DNA of 64,000 nucleotides from Pogonophryne albipinna (GCA_028583405.1 JAPTMU010000036.1:310001-374000), one strand, 5' to 3'. Shown: positions 14,651 to 29,657, counted from the first letter of the stretch. Numbers and translations: made by a program. The notes: generated from the letters alone by a model not told the origin.

Positions 14651-16779
14651 AGTGATCCGTTACTGTCTTTAAAATAAACATCAGAAATACCTTCATTTAT
14701 ATTACAGTCCATATTAGGTGTGTTGAGAGTGTTGAAGACCTGAATTGTTAGTGTTTAACAAAGAAAACATTGTTACATAATAGACATTAAGATGCACATT
14801 TCCACGGACTTAGTTTTAATTGAAGGCAACGTAAATTAATATAATTTTACAGGACCGTTTCAGTATTATTAACTCCGCCAAGGAGGTCAAATATTCGGTT
14901 TGTTTGACTCTTTATCAGCAGGATTATGAAAGAAAATACAAGCCAAATGATTATTAAACTTGGGGGAAGGATCCATTATCGGAGTGGATATGAATTACGT
15001 TGGAGGATAAACAAACAGTTTTTCATTTTTCACAACTCTTTTGCGATGTAGGGCATGGCCTATCTTTCAATGTTAACGGTAATCTATGCTATACTGTATG
15101 CCTTCTTCCTGCTTCTATTCTGTAACTCTCACAGTTAAAGTGACATTCAAAGACATATTGGTGTATGTGAATGCAAGTTTGTGTTCATGCATGCTTTTAT
15201 GTATGAGGCTAAACACATGGATGTAAACCGTGTCCAGCTGACTCCCACTGAAACTCAGGACAGCGTCATGGCAGTGAGCGAGGGCATAGTTGGAGGTGTG
15301 TTTGTCCACCGGTGTGTGTGTGTTTTTGTGTATCCCATGGGGCAGGGCAGAGGTCAGGTGCTAAGCAGCAAAGGTTAAAGAGATACAGGACGGATCTGCT
15401 TCCACACACTTTTGCACATATGTGTTAGCTTCATGTCTGCATGTGAATCTGTGTTGATTCATGTACTGTAGAGTGTGTTGTTAATAATTGTGCACGTGTG
15501 TGTGCTTCTATGCTGGAGGAGTGTCCCAGGGTAGCGTGTGTTCAGCAGAGATCAGATGTTACTACAAAAGCCAGAGAGCATATATGACACTAGTGCTGTA
15601 ACACACCTAAAATCGTTGTCTGTGGGTCACCATATTGACCTTAACATCTCTTACTGCATGTGTTTATGGATGTGGTTTTAAAATATGTGCTGTGTGTAAC
15701 CCTGAATGTACGAAGCTGCAGCAGCTGTAGTTAAATGGCATAAGAGTCTCATGAGATGGTTGGGTGTGAGGTGTTAATACAGTGTGTTCGTGTCTTCAGA
15801 GTTGTGGGAATAGGGATCAAAGCGGGTGAAAGCATTAACTTTGAACAATGTCAGAGGCACCCTCAGGAAATCCTTTTGTCACCAGAGAAAATGTCACAGT
15901 TGAGAGGCCTGTTTAATAGGATATTCAGATGGGATTATTATGCTGGTGTGTTACAAAAACATTTACCTCAAATTAAAACTGAGATTGCAATTTATATGTA
16001 TGGGAACGTAGTTTTGTAGGAGGCAGGATTTCAAATTCAAACCTTTTCCATGTTCTTGATCACTCAAAAAAACGAAGTGATGAAGTAAAAATCACCAGGT
16101 CAAGTGTTGACAGTATTTACAATATGTGGACAAGACGACTTCACAACAAAACAAATGTGATTGTTAAACCGTTGAGCTTTCTTTTTGTGCAAACAAGTGT
16201 GAACTATGTTTTTTTTAAACGTCAGCTACTGTACATCATCATCATTTGAAAAATGTTGTCATATTCTGTGAAATGATAATGCAGTGACAAATTCTTGTTG
16301 CAGGTGATTTAAAATTAATGCAATTCAGGTCTCATCCAGCATTATTTGCAAAACCTTGTTTTATACATATTTTCTGTCTGGGTCCAATCCCTGCATGAAG
16401 AGCTGTGAACTGAGTTTATAATGAAACAGGATTTTCAGGTCTGTTTTCAAACTTTATACGAATGTGTCTTCAGCATTTTAAGGCACTTTTTAATCTTCCT
16501 GTGTAGAGTAAAGCCTCTTTCAAATTTAATTACATTGTTGGATAACAAACGAATCACAGTCTGCCGCCTGGCCGTCACACTCAGATTCGGTATGAAGAAA
16601 GAAAATATGGAGGACAGGTCATGTTCTGTACATTTTAAATATGCATCAAGGCAGCACATTTTTCTACCCTTTACCTTTAAGCTAGATTAGTGTAACCAAA
16701 GAAGGATTAAAGTATTTTTGACATGGTTGACTAAAGTTTTTTGAGTTATTCTGAATTTGTTCTCTTCCTTCTTCCACAG

Positions 16780-16860
16780 ATCATTGCATATCAGCCATAT
16801 GGACGCTCTGTAGACTGGTGGGCTTATGGAGTCCTGCTCTACGAAATGCTGGCAGGACAG
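16780..16860 (+). CDS. prkca: PKC-alpha exon: alphaF helix of the C-lobe
   Basis: The exon has 27 codons with acceptor CCACAG and donor GTGAGG. It encodes [27 protein letters not shown] and follows the APE motif directly, after a 9.4-kb intron. The aspartate of SVDWWAYG is the structural alphaF aspartate of AGC kinases. WAYG agrees with PKC-alpha; PKC-beta, as I recall, has WAFG. Confidence 0.95.
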
Positions 16861-16870
16861 GTGAGGGCCA

Positions 16871-16915
<45 letters not shown>

Positions 16916-18335
16916 ATTGTACTTTTTATGTAATTAAACACAAGTTTGCTCACAGACTGCTCACACCCACAACATTCCCACTTTGAATTTTCCCAAGAAG
17001 CAAGTCCTGCATTTACTCAGGTGGTGCCTCCTAAGACTTTCCCAGCAGCACTAATAATAAAGACGTCAGTCTTTATTATTAGGGCTGCTACGTACACACA
17101 AACCCCCCATCTCCCCGCCAATCATAGGGTATATTCAATTCAGTGAACATTGGATATGACCTATGTTGCCCTCTTTTAGAGAAGTCAGACACTAATTTGT
17201 GTATGATTGTGCATGTGTGCACAAAAAAACCCGCAATTAAATGTTGAAACTTTTTGAAGTTACTGCTAACCTGTTCAGGTGCCGCTACGTTTTTTTCCAG
17301 GGATTTTCTGTTTATGATGACTATGTGTTGTCTGAGATGTTTTAGCATGAACTTACAACCACATTTAAGTGGTAATTATAGTTGAATCTCAGACCATGTT
17401 GAAGATAAAAAGACTAATTACGACTTTGTGAAATGTGCAGCTATACAGAAGCTTAAAATGTATCATCCATCTTTACAATATTAATTGAAATTGCCTCAGG
17501 ATAGTGTTTACACCATTTCAAAATCTCACCAAATTAGATGGGTTTGAATTCTTTATTGACAGATTTTCAATTAAACATGTTTCCAAGACTCAACACTAAA
17601 TGATTTAATAAAACATGTATTACTTATTTACATGTTTTTTAAGTGACTCCCCTTCATTAAGGCCAACATCGTGTAAGTGCAAGTACATGCAATAACATGA
17701 ACATGGGTATGTGTTTTCCCTCCCAAATGAACTCCATAGCAAGCTGTTAAACAATTTACAAAATGTTAAACTTATTGAGACGTTTCCTTCCTCTGTCTTT
17801 CCCTGCCTTGCGTGAAATCAGCTAAAGAGGGCATGACGCAGACAGGCTATCTCTGCCCAAAGGGGCCAGTGGAGTGGAAATGACACACCATTTGTTTTAT
17901 GGAATGTCAAAACACCCACATTATGGTTACTGATGATAACCACCCAGTGAGCACGAGAAAAAGCTGGGTCATCCACTCCATCTGCCCTGCAAGGTCTTCC
18001 TGTGAAACCTGCTCACATGAACCACGTATTTGTTGTTTGGTGTTTTATATCTGTCTTTTTCCTCTTTCCGTGGTCTCCACTATTCTTCCTCTTGGCATCC
18101 TGTTTAGTTAATTCAGAATCCTGCCTCACATTCATTAGGGAAAACCTTTTTCATAACATTTTCAAACAGAGGGCATGAATGACATTAAACAAATATTGGT
18201 GCCATTGTTCATGATGACACGTCACTTTTGTCAGTGAAAAGGCCGTCAAGTAAACAACAATAACTTAATCATCCGTTATGTGGCAATGGATGAAACACCA
18301 ACAACACTCTCAAAATGATCTCCTCTTTCCAACAG
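16861..18335 (+). other. prkca: PKC intron
   Basis: This is a 1475-nt intron with a (CA)n tract starting 10 bp after the donor (about 16870-16911). Nothing else was recognised. Confidence 0.8.
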
Positions 18336-18443
18336 CCTCCGTTTGATGGCGAGGATGAAGATGAGTTGTTCCAGTCCATTATGGAGCACAACGTGTCCTA
18401 CCCCAAGTCTATGTCCAAAGAAGCTGTCTCCATCTGCAAAGGA
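18336..18443 (+). CDS. prkca: PKC-alpha exon: C-lobe, GEDEDELF segment
   Basis: The exon has 36 codons with acceptor AACAG and donor GTGAGT. It encodes [46 protein letters not shown] and SYPKS follow the alpha isoform. The serine-rich [10 protein letters not shown] stretch is typical of conventional PKCs. There is no frame break. Confidence 0.95.
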
Positions 18444-21400
18444 GTGAGTAAACATTCTTCGCTATCAATAAAAACATGTTCTGCTGCTAAAAAAACGTTT
18501 TTGTAGATAACTTGAATCCAAAAACATGATGATAGGTAAGTGTATTGGGTATTTATTTAATGTTTACATTGTACAATGTCAGTGTTGCAGTGTTTTTCTG
18601 CTAGTTTATCTCGGGATCAAGGTTAATCTAGGGAGAAACACTGACCGGCATTGTCACCGTCTGCTGCAAGACTTTTCTCAGACTTTAGGAAGTGTAGCTC
18701 CATTTGCTCTAAGAATGACGTGTAGGCTTTTTTAAATACTGTCTCGGAAGTCATCTTCAAGTTGTCTACCCTTTTCCCGCTCAGCTCTGTGACGTTTGCA
18801 TTATTAAAGCTTTTAAGGGAAATATATCAGGTCCTCCAACATACTTCTCAAGGGCATCTGTAAAGTAGTTCAGTGATTTTAGTTTCTTAAAGGTTTTTGC
18901 AAATCATTTTTAGCCATTTTACAGAGCTTGTTCTAGTAAAGGTTTAATTCTAAACACAAACTATTTTAGTGGCTACTTAAGAACATACTACTCAATAACA
19001 CTAAAGGATATTGAGAGCATATTTAGCATTTGGAAATATACATTTGCTTGATCAAGATAAAAAATATATATTTGAGAACTTGTTGTCACTTTCCCACAAC
19101 CTTTATTAACAGAACGCCTCAGGTGTGGACAGTTGGCCCCTCCTGATAACGTGAAGATATTGAATAGTGAATCACCAGTGATCTGCTGCTGAGAAGTGAT
19201 TTTTGTGTCCCAGACCCTGAATGTGCAAAACAGATTATAAAAGCTGATTATTTTAAATGTGACGACGTTGACCAGAAAGGTATCCCATATGTTGTACAAT
19301 ATACATTTTACAAGTCAACTGCAAATGCTCATATCAGATATTCTAAAGTTGCCTCCTCTTCACACTTAGTAAATACATTATAGCACACAACTACTGAAAT
19401 TAACCTCAACAGTACATGAACAAAGTAGGCACACGTTGAAATATCTGTTTTATTAATGAACCACTGAAGAGAGGTTCAGACACATCCCAAAACATGTCAA
19501 GTTTCTCCAAGGCTGAGAACACATGCAGCCTGTGCTTTTTAATAAAAACTGATTTTTAACAGAGTTTATATATTTGTGATCATACTGTGTGACCTGCTTG
19601 TATGTACTTACAGAATAGGTGAAAGGTGGTTAACAGTGTGTGTAATCATGCCATACTTTTGAAAAGTGTCAATAAATGTTCAGTACAAATTTTACAAAAA
19701 TTGAAATGTGCAAATATGAATACATTGCAAATATTAAGCATACTATGCTGGTGACCAGCATCCACCTATCACCAGCTTATGTTTAATAATAGTATTAAAT
19801 ATACCATGCTGGAAGCTTACCAGTATTCCAGTTGACCAGCTTACATTTAAATATTGGTATGATTATTTAAACCAGAGGACATACATATATTACAAAGATT
19901 CATTGTGTCATGTATTCTGGTTACCACCACAATAAATTGTATAGTGTATAACTATATAACTTGTATAACTTATATAAGTTCTGATGAACTTTTGTGGGAA
20001 AAGTACTGCGGTGTGAAAGCGCCTAATGGTAATGTTTAGATGGATTTAGGAACTCCCCCCCCCCCCCCCCCCCTCGATTATATTGGCTCTAACAGTTCAA
20101 AAATGGTGTCAATCACAACAATTGACCGATGGGTTCCAGAGATATGGCAAATACACCCAAATGGGGTTTTGTGTTGCTAAATCTCTCTAAAAAGGTCAAA
20201 TTTAACTTGTTTTGCATCAATCTTGATACAGGGTACTTATTATATGTTATAGTTTGGATTCCTAAAGCTTTTAGTCTACTATCCCATCATTCAAGGGTGG
20301 TTTTCACTGTAAGTAAGTTTTTTTTTGGACAGAAACATTTATTTACTATGTTCAATCTGAATTTACTTTAAAATAAAAACATCTATATTGATTCTGACTT
20401 TTCTACATCCAACTCACAGGTGTATCATTGCTTTGAGAAAAAAGATTATTAATTTACCGCTTTTAGAAGTGAAGATATAGTCATTTGTTCTGGGCATGTC
20501 ATTTTCGAGCCCTGAGACCTGAAAAACAGGCTTGGGGTTTAACAGGTTAACAGGTTAAGTGTTATTATGGGAGAATTACTATTCTTGTGGTACTACTGCC
20601 GTATTAGGCCCATATTGAGCAGAGCATATTAAGACCAAAACTCATGTACAACAACTTCCTTACTTGCATTAAATAAGCACTAAATAGAGGGTTATTGAGG
20701 AAAAACTCTCAACTAATGGCTTATTACTTGTAGAATATGGTCATGTAGAATAAGGCATTAATACGTGTTTTATAATGACTAATAAAGAACCAATATACTG
20801 CTAATATGCATGTTAATTAACAACTAGTTGATGGTTAATTTGTGTACCTTAATATAAAGTGTTACCTTTTCTTCATTTTTGGATAGGGAACACTTTTTAC
20901 TGATCACTCTCCGATCTTCGTGGAGACATTCTAAATAGAGTGTATGACATTTGATGTTGTAGCCCAGCACTGGCCTTGTTTGTTGCAATTTGTCATTACA
21001 TTAAACGGATCTCCTGTGGTTTGTTAATCGAATGCTGTTTCCACTGCCATGAGTTCTCCAGAGACAGAGGGAAGTGACCAGAACAGAGGGTCAGGGCAAG
21101 TCAAGCAGGGAAACAATTTGTCCAATTTATGTAAACAACACAATGTTTTCAAAAACAAATAACAGAGAAGGGAACATCAACTTTAAAAAAAAAAAAGATT
21201 ATTTCAGGACACTAACTGGACGGCTTCATTACAACTCGTAAAATGTGCAACATGGAATAAACTATAAGCGAACGTCATGTGTACAGTAGATACGAAATAT
21301 GAAACACTCCCCTTCTATAGTTTTACCTCTGTTTTTATGATCAACATTCACACTTTGTATCTACTAAAGAAAGAAACACTGGTATATTAGTGCATGGTCA

Positions 21401-24400
21401 TGGTAAGGCAGTGTTTCCCCTACCATTGTCTTGGAGGGGTGCTCCGCCAACAGAGCCCCGCACCTCCCCTGAAATTCAAGGTGTTTAAAAAAAATAAAAT
21501 GTTTTTGTTTTTTTTAATATATATATAGCACCAAATTGCAACTAATCTATATCTACTGTCACTTTTCACATTGAACATGTGCTCTTTTATTAAATAAACT
21601 AAACGCTTTCATTGTAAGTTGTGAGTTTAGTGTTTTTGATCAATGAAAACTGTGAGTCACTTAGAAACATTGTTCATGTGGTTCATGTTGGTAGAAGCAG
21701 ACAGTTCCTGGCAGCAGTGAAGAGGAGAAGAAACCCTCTTTAATGGTCACACATGCAGAGCACACCGCACACACAGTGAAATGTGTTCTCTGCTTTTAAC
21801 CCATCCTAGTACCAGGAGTCTAGTACTAGGAGCAGTGGGCAGCTATTGTACAGCACCCATGGAGCAATGGGGGTGGGGGGTTGTCTGGTGCCTTGCTCAA
21901 GGGCACCACGACAGGGCCCAGGAGGTGAACTGAGACCTCTCCAAGTAGCAGTCCACAGTAGAGTCTGTTCGGGGACTTGAACCGGCGACTGACTGAGCCA
22001 CTGCCATTGTAGACCTTAAAGATACAGCGAGACTGTTCGTAACAGAAGCGGCGACATAAGGATGTGTTAGTATACCTTTCTTCCTCTTAAATACCAAAAG
22101 TAAGCTCAAGGGTTGCAGAAAAGCACATTTAATTTAAGTGGTTAATTTAAGTCTTTATTTTTGTCCAGAGGCGGGGCAAATTCACTGAGCTGTGCAATAA
22201 CACGCTTTGTCTCCTTGTCCTTTCCTCAACTCCACTTGTTTTTTACTGTACCCCTCTTCCCTTTTCCATCCTTGTCTTAGCGCCGCATGTGCGTGTGCTA
22301 GAATGTGTGCAGCACTTACTCTCAATGGATACATAGTGCTTGGAAGCAGCCTTACACACGAGAGAGGGTAAATGTGCTGGAAGAAGAAAAAAGAGACGGA
22401 GTGGTTTGAGGGAAATAAAGAGGGGGAGCGAGAATAACCAATTTTGACAGAAAACTGATGTTCATACGGCAATGTATAATAAGACCTTTGGAAGACATAA
22501 GTATCTCAGTGAAAAGGACATAAACAATGCAGTATATCTCTGTATGCAAACATACATATGCTGGTGGAGTGCAATTATACATATAGGCTCTATTTTAAGT
22601 AAGCCTGGGTAAACTGTACAGTTCATTACATTTAAAATAGGTCACAGATGGAGATACACATTTATCTCAGTAATGGGATGTCACCTAAAGAGGGTCGCCC
22701 ATCTAAATGCTGTTGTAGTTCATTATGATTACGGAAAGAGAATCAGAGTGAGACAGATATGAATTAATATTGAGGGTAATATGTGACATAAAGGTCAGTG
22801 AAGCAAATATTTGAGTAACTTACTTGAATAAATCTCTGGAGATCTTGTGTATTGTCAACACAGAAGTTCGGATATAAAAACTAAAGTGTGGTTTATCTTT
22901 ATTCAGACGTTTTTCTCGGTAGATCCCCTGGTTCTCTCCAAATGAATTGGGCTCTAAAGATGTGTGTTTTAAAAGCCTTGATGTACTGATCACACTGATC
23001 TCTGCTGACTTAGACACCCCATCTGCTTTCTCTTTCACTTATTTCTCTCCTTGTCGTATCTTGTGGTTTGATGTTCTCAGCAGAAGCAGCAGGGTAACTT
23101 TATAGTTAGCTACACTTTGTGAACACGTGCAACCTCTGTTGACAGTTTATGGCACGGCTAAGCAATTCATGTTTGACTGCTAACAGTTTGCAGACAGAAT
23201 GATGAAATGCTTTGCATGAAATGTCAACACCACATCTTCTATTTTTCAGTAGAAAATCATCAATCACATTTTAACTGTGAGTGTTTTATTGACATGGTGT
23301 CAGCCCAGCAGTCAGTTGGATCAAGGACATTGCAATGTGTAACGGGACTCATTTTAATGGTGATAGAGCCTTGTGTTTGCAGCAGGATGAGTGGCATTCG
23401 TGTGGACAGACAGAAATCTGCAAAAGTCATTTTCTTCCTCGTCAACAGCTGTCTGATGTGCTCTGCCAGCTGGATGCACTCTGCTAGTTCAGATGGCCCA
23501 GCCCACGGCCTGTATGGGGAAGGGGCTTACTGCAGGACACTGGCCTGCAAAATACTGCAAGTAGATACAGTATTTAACACTTAAAAAAGATTGTTTTTAG
23601 CATGTCACTTAAAATGGTCATATCTTTTAAACTATATTTTTCTTCAAAAGGTTAAACAATCAGAGATCTGGCCGTGCAGTGGTGTATTTATTGCCTTTAT
23701 GTGTCTGTACCTGCACCTCTGTTCTTATGCACATTCTTCATACAGTACCAACACATTTAAAGCAGTGCTGGGCTGTTTAACAATCTGTTCAATTATATGA
23801 AATACAACTTGTTAAAGTGGACATGTTTTGATTTCGATAGTGGGATCCGATAGACAGGATAAACACAATATTTGAAACATCAATAATGTGCAATGAAATA
23901 CAAAGCTTTACCTGCATATTCAATGTGTTCTTCCGTATTGAAACAGCAGAACGGTACCTTTATGGGAAAGAAAGAGAGGGATGAATGCGCTTGTATTTTA
24001 TAGGAGTTTCTTTCCACCATTTGTTTTGTCTGTGCATTGGACACAGTTATTAAAAAAGAAAGGACATTTTGAAAGTAAAAACAACTTCCAAGTAACTCAA
24101 TAAAAGCCAAGAGCTGCATAAAACAGTGCTGATGACTATGCAGCTCTGGAGTGTGTTCTGCAGTATACTTAACCATAACCTAGCAACACATTTTAATTGT
24201 GATTCTTGTCAAACAATCTAGTGTAAGACAAAAGGATTGTGTCAGAGGTTGTAAGGTTGCTCAAGGATGAGTGATTATCATGTCATCATTCAGGATAACT
24301 GCCAAGGTGACTGAGCTACACAGGAAAGTGTGCATCACAGATTAGGGCTTTAACTGGCGGTGCTTCTGTGTATATAAACATGCATGCTTTTGTAAAAACA

Positions 24401-25344
24401 TGCATTGCACTTACATGGTAATGGAAGCTAGCCTATATAAGCATTAAACCGGCTCAGGCAAACTAAGCACCATTTATTTTTCCTGAATCCAGTGCATGAA
24501 TTAATCATTTTGTCCTTGGAATTTCAATGCTGAAACCCACCAGTCTCTCTGTCTGTCTCTACACAGTTATTTCCCTTCCTAAACAATACCAGAAGGAACA
24601 ACTCACTGCATTAAGGTGGCATAGCGAATGTTCAACAGGTGATATTCCATATTGTATACTGTATAAAAAAAAACTGCAGAACACCATCCATTACGAGTAG
24701 TGATTTATTTAATTCCTTTAAAATATGCTTGTTTCCATCTCCAGACCTAGTTGTGTTGTGTTCAGGACATTATTTGGGTAGTTATGTTTGAGTAATACCA
24801 GAAGGCACCTAGAAAAGGACGTTCATCGTTCATTATGTTCCATGCGAGTATTTTCTTTTATTATTATTAACTTTGTTTGCTTTTTAGCAAAGTGCAAAGG
24901 GTGTCCTCATGTTATCTGCTGTGTGATTTGGAAGTGGTTCTCTAAAGGCAGAACAAGCAGAGAGAAGGCAGAAGGCTCATCTGTTTAGCTGTCGTTTACT
25001 GACCTAGAAAAGAGGTGAAATCCCATTACAAAGCACATCAGTGAAATAACTAAATAGTGGAAGGGAACAGGTGAGGGTTTTCCTGATGCACTTACACTGA
25101 CCACTTTGCGAGAGAGACATTAAAATGCTGATTTCATTGTTTATCTGGGAAATGAAATGCTGCTTACTGTATTATTTGCTGAAAGGGATATTTTTTACAT
25201 AAACATTGATGAATAAAATGAAACGTTTTTCCTTTGAAGTTGTGGGAACTAATGTGAATAATGCTTTCCACACCGTAAGAGGGGTCACCACTGTGATTGT
25301 CTTTGTTCTAACCTCATGCCCTTTCTGTTCCTTACTATGAGCAG
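18444..25344 (+). other. prkca: PKC intron with interspersed repeats
   Basis: This is a 6.9-kb intron. Contents: a 19-base C run at 20055-20073; a probable interspersed repeat at about 20555-20870, whose reverse complement starts GGTAACACTTT, as many fish DNA-element ends do; a possible hAT 5' end at about 21408 (CAGTGTTTCCCCTACC) without a matching 3' end; and a tRNA-derived SINE at 21735-22010. A segment at 24440-24560 resembles 26941-27060 in the last intron. No coding exon was found. Confidence 0.65.
21735..22010 (-). mobile_element. tRNA-derived SINE
   Basis: Read on the - strand, the 5' end (from about 22010) has a tRNA-like promoter: A-box-like TGGCTCAGT, then a B box GGTTCAAGTCC about 20 bp on. 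The body runs through GGTGCCTTGCTCAAGGGCACC-like words (written for the opposite strand, in pieces) and a segment with ACAGTGAAATGTGTTCTCTGC. This body plan recurs widely in fish genomes. The copy is diverged. Confidence 0.6.
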
Positions 25345-25485
25345 CTGATGACCAAGCACCCATCCAAGCGTTTGGGCTGCAGCACTGAAGGAGAGAGAGA
25401 CATCAGAGAGCACGCCTTCTTCCGTCGCATCGACTGGGAGCGCCTGGAGAACAGGGAGATTCAGCCGCCCTTCAAGCCAAAATCG
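25345..25485 (+). CDS. prkca: PKC-alpha exon: end of kinase domain, start of C-tail
   Basis: The exon has 47 codons with acceptor GAGCAG and donor GTAAGT. It encodes [47 protein letters not shown]. It holds the last C-lobe helices and the RRIDW element, then passes into the AGC-kinase C-terminal tail at PPFKPK. The junction residue is serine where human PKC-alpha has valine before CGKGAENFD. Confidence 0.95.
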
Positions 25486-28400
25486 GTAAGTGCTATGGTT
25501 CAGTACATTCACTTTTACACCGGGCAATAGGGTTTCCTTAATACTGAATAATCTAATTAAGTATTACACCGCTTGGTATGATTACTGTTATAGATGTCAT
25601 GATGAGTGGCAGGCCACATTTCCCATTACACTTGTCTGTCTTTCACCAGAGGAATTGTGCTATCTTGAGCCTTTTTTCCTTTGGATGCATGTTGCAAATT
25701 GTGAAATGTCAGCAAAAATGACTTTCTTTGAGACGCACTATTTTCTTTGTCTACACCTTTTCAGTATTTTTGCAACTTTCCATTCATCACAGAATATCAC
25801 TAACTGCGGTTTTTCCACCTGTTTTTCATGCCCATTTATAACTTTCAAATGGAAAAACAGGACGTTTGGCGAAAACATTGGAAATTTCACAAAGACTCAA
25901 GTCTTTTCACAAGTTTTACACTCGGCTGCAAAAGTTCGACTTCTCTTATTTTTAACACAATGTTAAATGTTAGACAGATCTTATATGGCAACAAAAACAT
26001 TTTCATAAAAGGAAGAAATAATACAAATACATTTGAATGCATCAACACAACAAGAAAGAGAAGTTAACAAATCCAACTTTATGAACAGCATGAATCCTAA
26101 ACTACAGATGTGCTCATCACTACAGGACAAGACTTTTGATGCCACTCTTCACTCCTTTGGGGAGTTCGTGTTTGTGGCTGTTTGTTTACTTGATCCTCAC
26201 TGCCGTCTTCTCTCATATTTGTCAGGGAAGGTTAATCATCAGAACTTCTGTAGATGCTGTCCTTGAGTATGGTTACAGTGTTGTTTTTGCTTAAGTGATT
26301 GTCCCTATTAGAACTGATTATCTATTAAAATAATTTAGTATACTACAGGATCATTTTATATGATATAACTTGGACATACAGTGCTATGTTTTCAGTGTTA
26401 AACAGTGTTCAAATTAAAATGATCAGCTGGTGCATAATGTAGCAATCCAGACAAAGTAAGGTGCCGGTCATAATATGTTAAACACTGACTATTTGGACAA
26501 AATTGGCTGCTCAAGATTACACTTTCAACAACAATATTTTCAGTTTTTTGGTGTTTTTTTTTAAACAAAGTACTTTAAATTCCCCTCACATTTCTCCAAG
26601 AAACCCTTCATATTGTCCGGAACATGTATGCATATCCTGGAAAGTTATGAGATTTGAAGTTTTCAAATACACAGTATATTGCAGAAAAAAGCATGTTACC
26701 TGCAAACTCTAGTCCATCCCTTTCCTCTTTCTCTCTATCCCATTTTACTCAAGCCTCACATGTAAAGTACACAGAAACACTGTGTCCTCATGCGGAAGTA
26801 TTGTGTTGCCGCAGACTCTAAATTGATCGTGTTTCAGTCAGGACAGTAATTTAAAATATCTTGTTTTGCAAGCATAGACATGTACCATTCAAACACATCA
26901 CACTGCACATAATATCAGAGAATGAAAGCCAATTATAAGATTTTAAACCAGCTCAGGCTAACAAAACACCATTTCCAGTCCACTGGATGAGTCTGTCATT
27001 TTGTCCTTACTGTCATTAGTGTCAATACTGAAACCAGTCTCACTGTCTCTATAAGTGTACGTAAATTATTCTGTCAGACTGGAGCAAAAATTGGGGTAAA
27101 ACTACTGGTGAGAAAAAGGACACAACTGCATAGATGGTTAGTTTCACTTTATTTATTTAGTTATTCTTAGCTGTTATAGTGCATTTTGAGGCAGTCAGCA
27201 TGCATAGTTGTCTGCATATGGGTGATGGGTAAGTGATTCCTTCAATACATAAATTATATACATGTACATATTTTAGTTAAAGCTTAGTCACTCTTTTTTT
27301 TCATTTTGGTAGACCGGACGGTTAACATTGTTCTATTGTGGACATTAGGACGGGACAACATTGTATAATCAAATGTTCTTGGAAACATATACTCTACTTG
27401 AACATACTGTAATTACCTTAACAACCATTATCCATGACCATCCATCCATTCACTCATTCCTATATCTGTTCATCCTGTGCAGGATGATGGGGGTCAAGTG
27501 GCGGTATACAACAAGTACAGGTTGCTACTCAGTAGTTTATCTAGGGCTTTAGGGAGTCTACAGCATAAAACAATTACACTGTTATTGCATAAGCATCACA
27601 TCTACCAGCACAAGTGTGATAGACGGATTGTTGATACTCCAATATGCTTTGGAGATGTATAGTAAATTAAATACTATGAGCCTATGGTAGGTCTCATTAT
27701 ATGAAGTAATTGCAACACGATGTATTCATAATACATTTGTAATTGTAATTTGATTGCAGTCCTTTGTCACATATCCTTTAAGAGTTGCTTACAGTGCCAA
27801 CAATGTGTGTTAAGAATGTAAGACATATGTTGGGCTGCAAAGACCAAAAATATATTCAGTTTCAATTATATTAAACAGAGAAAATCAGGAAATCTCCGTG
27901 TGTCAAGAGAGCCTATACAACTGTGTTTCTTGTCATTTTGAATATCAGATTTTTGAAATAAGTTAACTTTAATATTCCCAGTTGTTTAATTGATAAGCCA
28001 ACCAATCATTGCAGGTTTGGACACAATCAGGAAGTTATACCATTAGCATAATCTCCACTCCAAGATGAATGCCAGAGTTGTATGTGATTCAACAACAGAG
28101 CCAAGACAACCCCAGCACAGACCTTTTATAGTCTGCAGAAAAAATGTATTAGAGTCTGTGCCTATTGAATAGGCTGATGTCAGTCTGATGAGGAAGATAA
28201 TACTGCCTTGACATGAAACTCTTCAGTAAAGTCAAAACACAGCTGCAGGCGTATGCTCCTTATCGCATATGTTATATGGGCTGTAAGTCATTTCAAAGCC
28301 TCTCATCTGAATGTATAAATAATGTGGCATACATTTATTATGAAGGCATAATCTCATATAGATCACATTTGGCTGCACAGTTAGGAGTAGTTTGGAAATC

Positions 28401-29655
28401 CCTGAAGATAACACATGATAAGGCAGAGCACACACACACTCTCGCCCTGTCTTTCTATCATTGTCCTTCAAACACAGACACACATATACACAAACACGCA
28501 CGCACGTAGACTAAGTGTGTGTATCAGGAGTTAACATGGGTGACGCAGGTCAGTGTTTTGTGTGTGTGCGTGAGTCTGTTAAACATTCAGTTTAAATATT
28601 GTAGTTCTCTTCTGTTTCAACCCCCAAGGGCTCCAGTTCCTCTAATAAGGTGATTCCTGACCTCTTTGTCCATGTAGTCTCTGCTGACCATACAGGCTGG
28701 GTGTCATGGAAATGCTGTGTGTGCTTTGTGTGTGTATGTGTGAGTAAATGTGCAGATGTGGGAAGGTTAAGAGGGATTGAAAACAGCAGGGGAGGAAGAT
28801 TTTCTTGCATGAACACCTCGTCTATTTGCTGCTCATTTGTCTGTGGGGGGGAGTTAGTCAATATCGGAGGGGGAGAGGAAAGCTTCTGTGCTTGTATCTG
28901 TCCATGCTGAAGTTAAAGGGAGGTGAAGGCATGCAAACGTGCATGTCTTTTTGCAAAGTGCATGCGAAGGGTGGTGGTTGGTAGAGGTGAATTCTGAAAT
29001 AGAGTAAGAAAACGTTGTTAAATTATCTCTGTTACCACTATAACCTGCAACAACAATCCATTATGTCCATCTTGCTATGTAATGAAGTGCTGTTCCAAGT
29101 CAAATGGCTATAAGACACCTGCCTCTCACCCCTTACTAGGTCTAAGCCTGACACTTTAATACACTCCTTCTCTTTCCTTTTTCCTATCCCCGCTCAATCT
29201 CACTTCATCCGCCTGTGACATCTGCGGGATTGCAATCAATATGCTGGCTGCATCCAGCTGAGACATTCAAACCATCTGTATCTGTACAGCCAGGGCATCA
29301 TACAGCATGTAGGACTCAGTGTGTGGTAGAACGAGTGTTAGCCAAGTTATTGTTGATCCATATTTCTAGCCGCCACAGTGCAGCCGTCTGTATTGTCGCA
29401 TTAGATGGCAGCCACATCCAGCAAGCAGTGTGGGTATGAAATCGCACACATTTCTTGAGTATAACAGTTCTGATCTTTGTGGCTAACGGTAGCAGGGAAG
29501 GATAGAGAAACAGGGTCATATAGGAAGGCACTGATTGATAGTGATGGGAGCTTTAAATGAAGGGAGGGAGTCAGAACAAGACAGACCGGGAGGACTGAGT
29601 CACTGCACAGAAGTCTCTGAACAGAGTCCGGCAAATGAAGCGCGGGCCTGATGGG

Positions 29656-29657
<2 letters not shown>

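Noticed and set aside
21408..21620. Complete hAT element beginning CAGTGTTTCCCCTACC
   Set aside because: Only a 5'-like end was found; no matching inverted 3' end or 8-bp duplication could be located.
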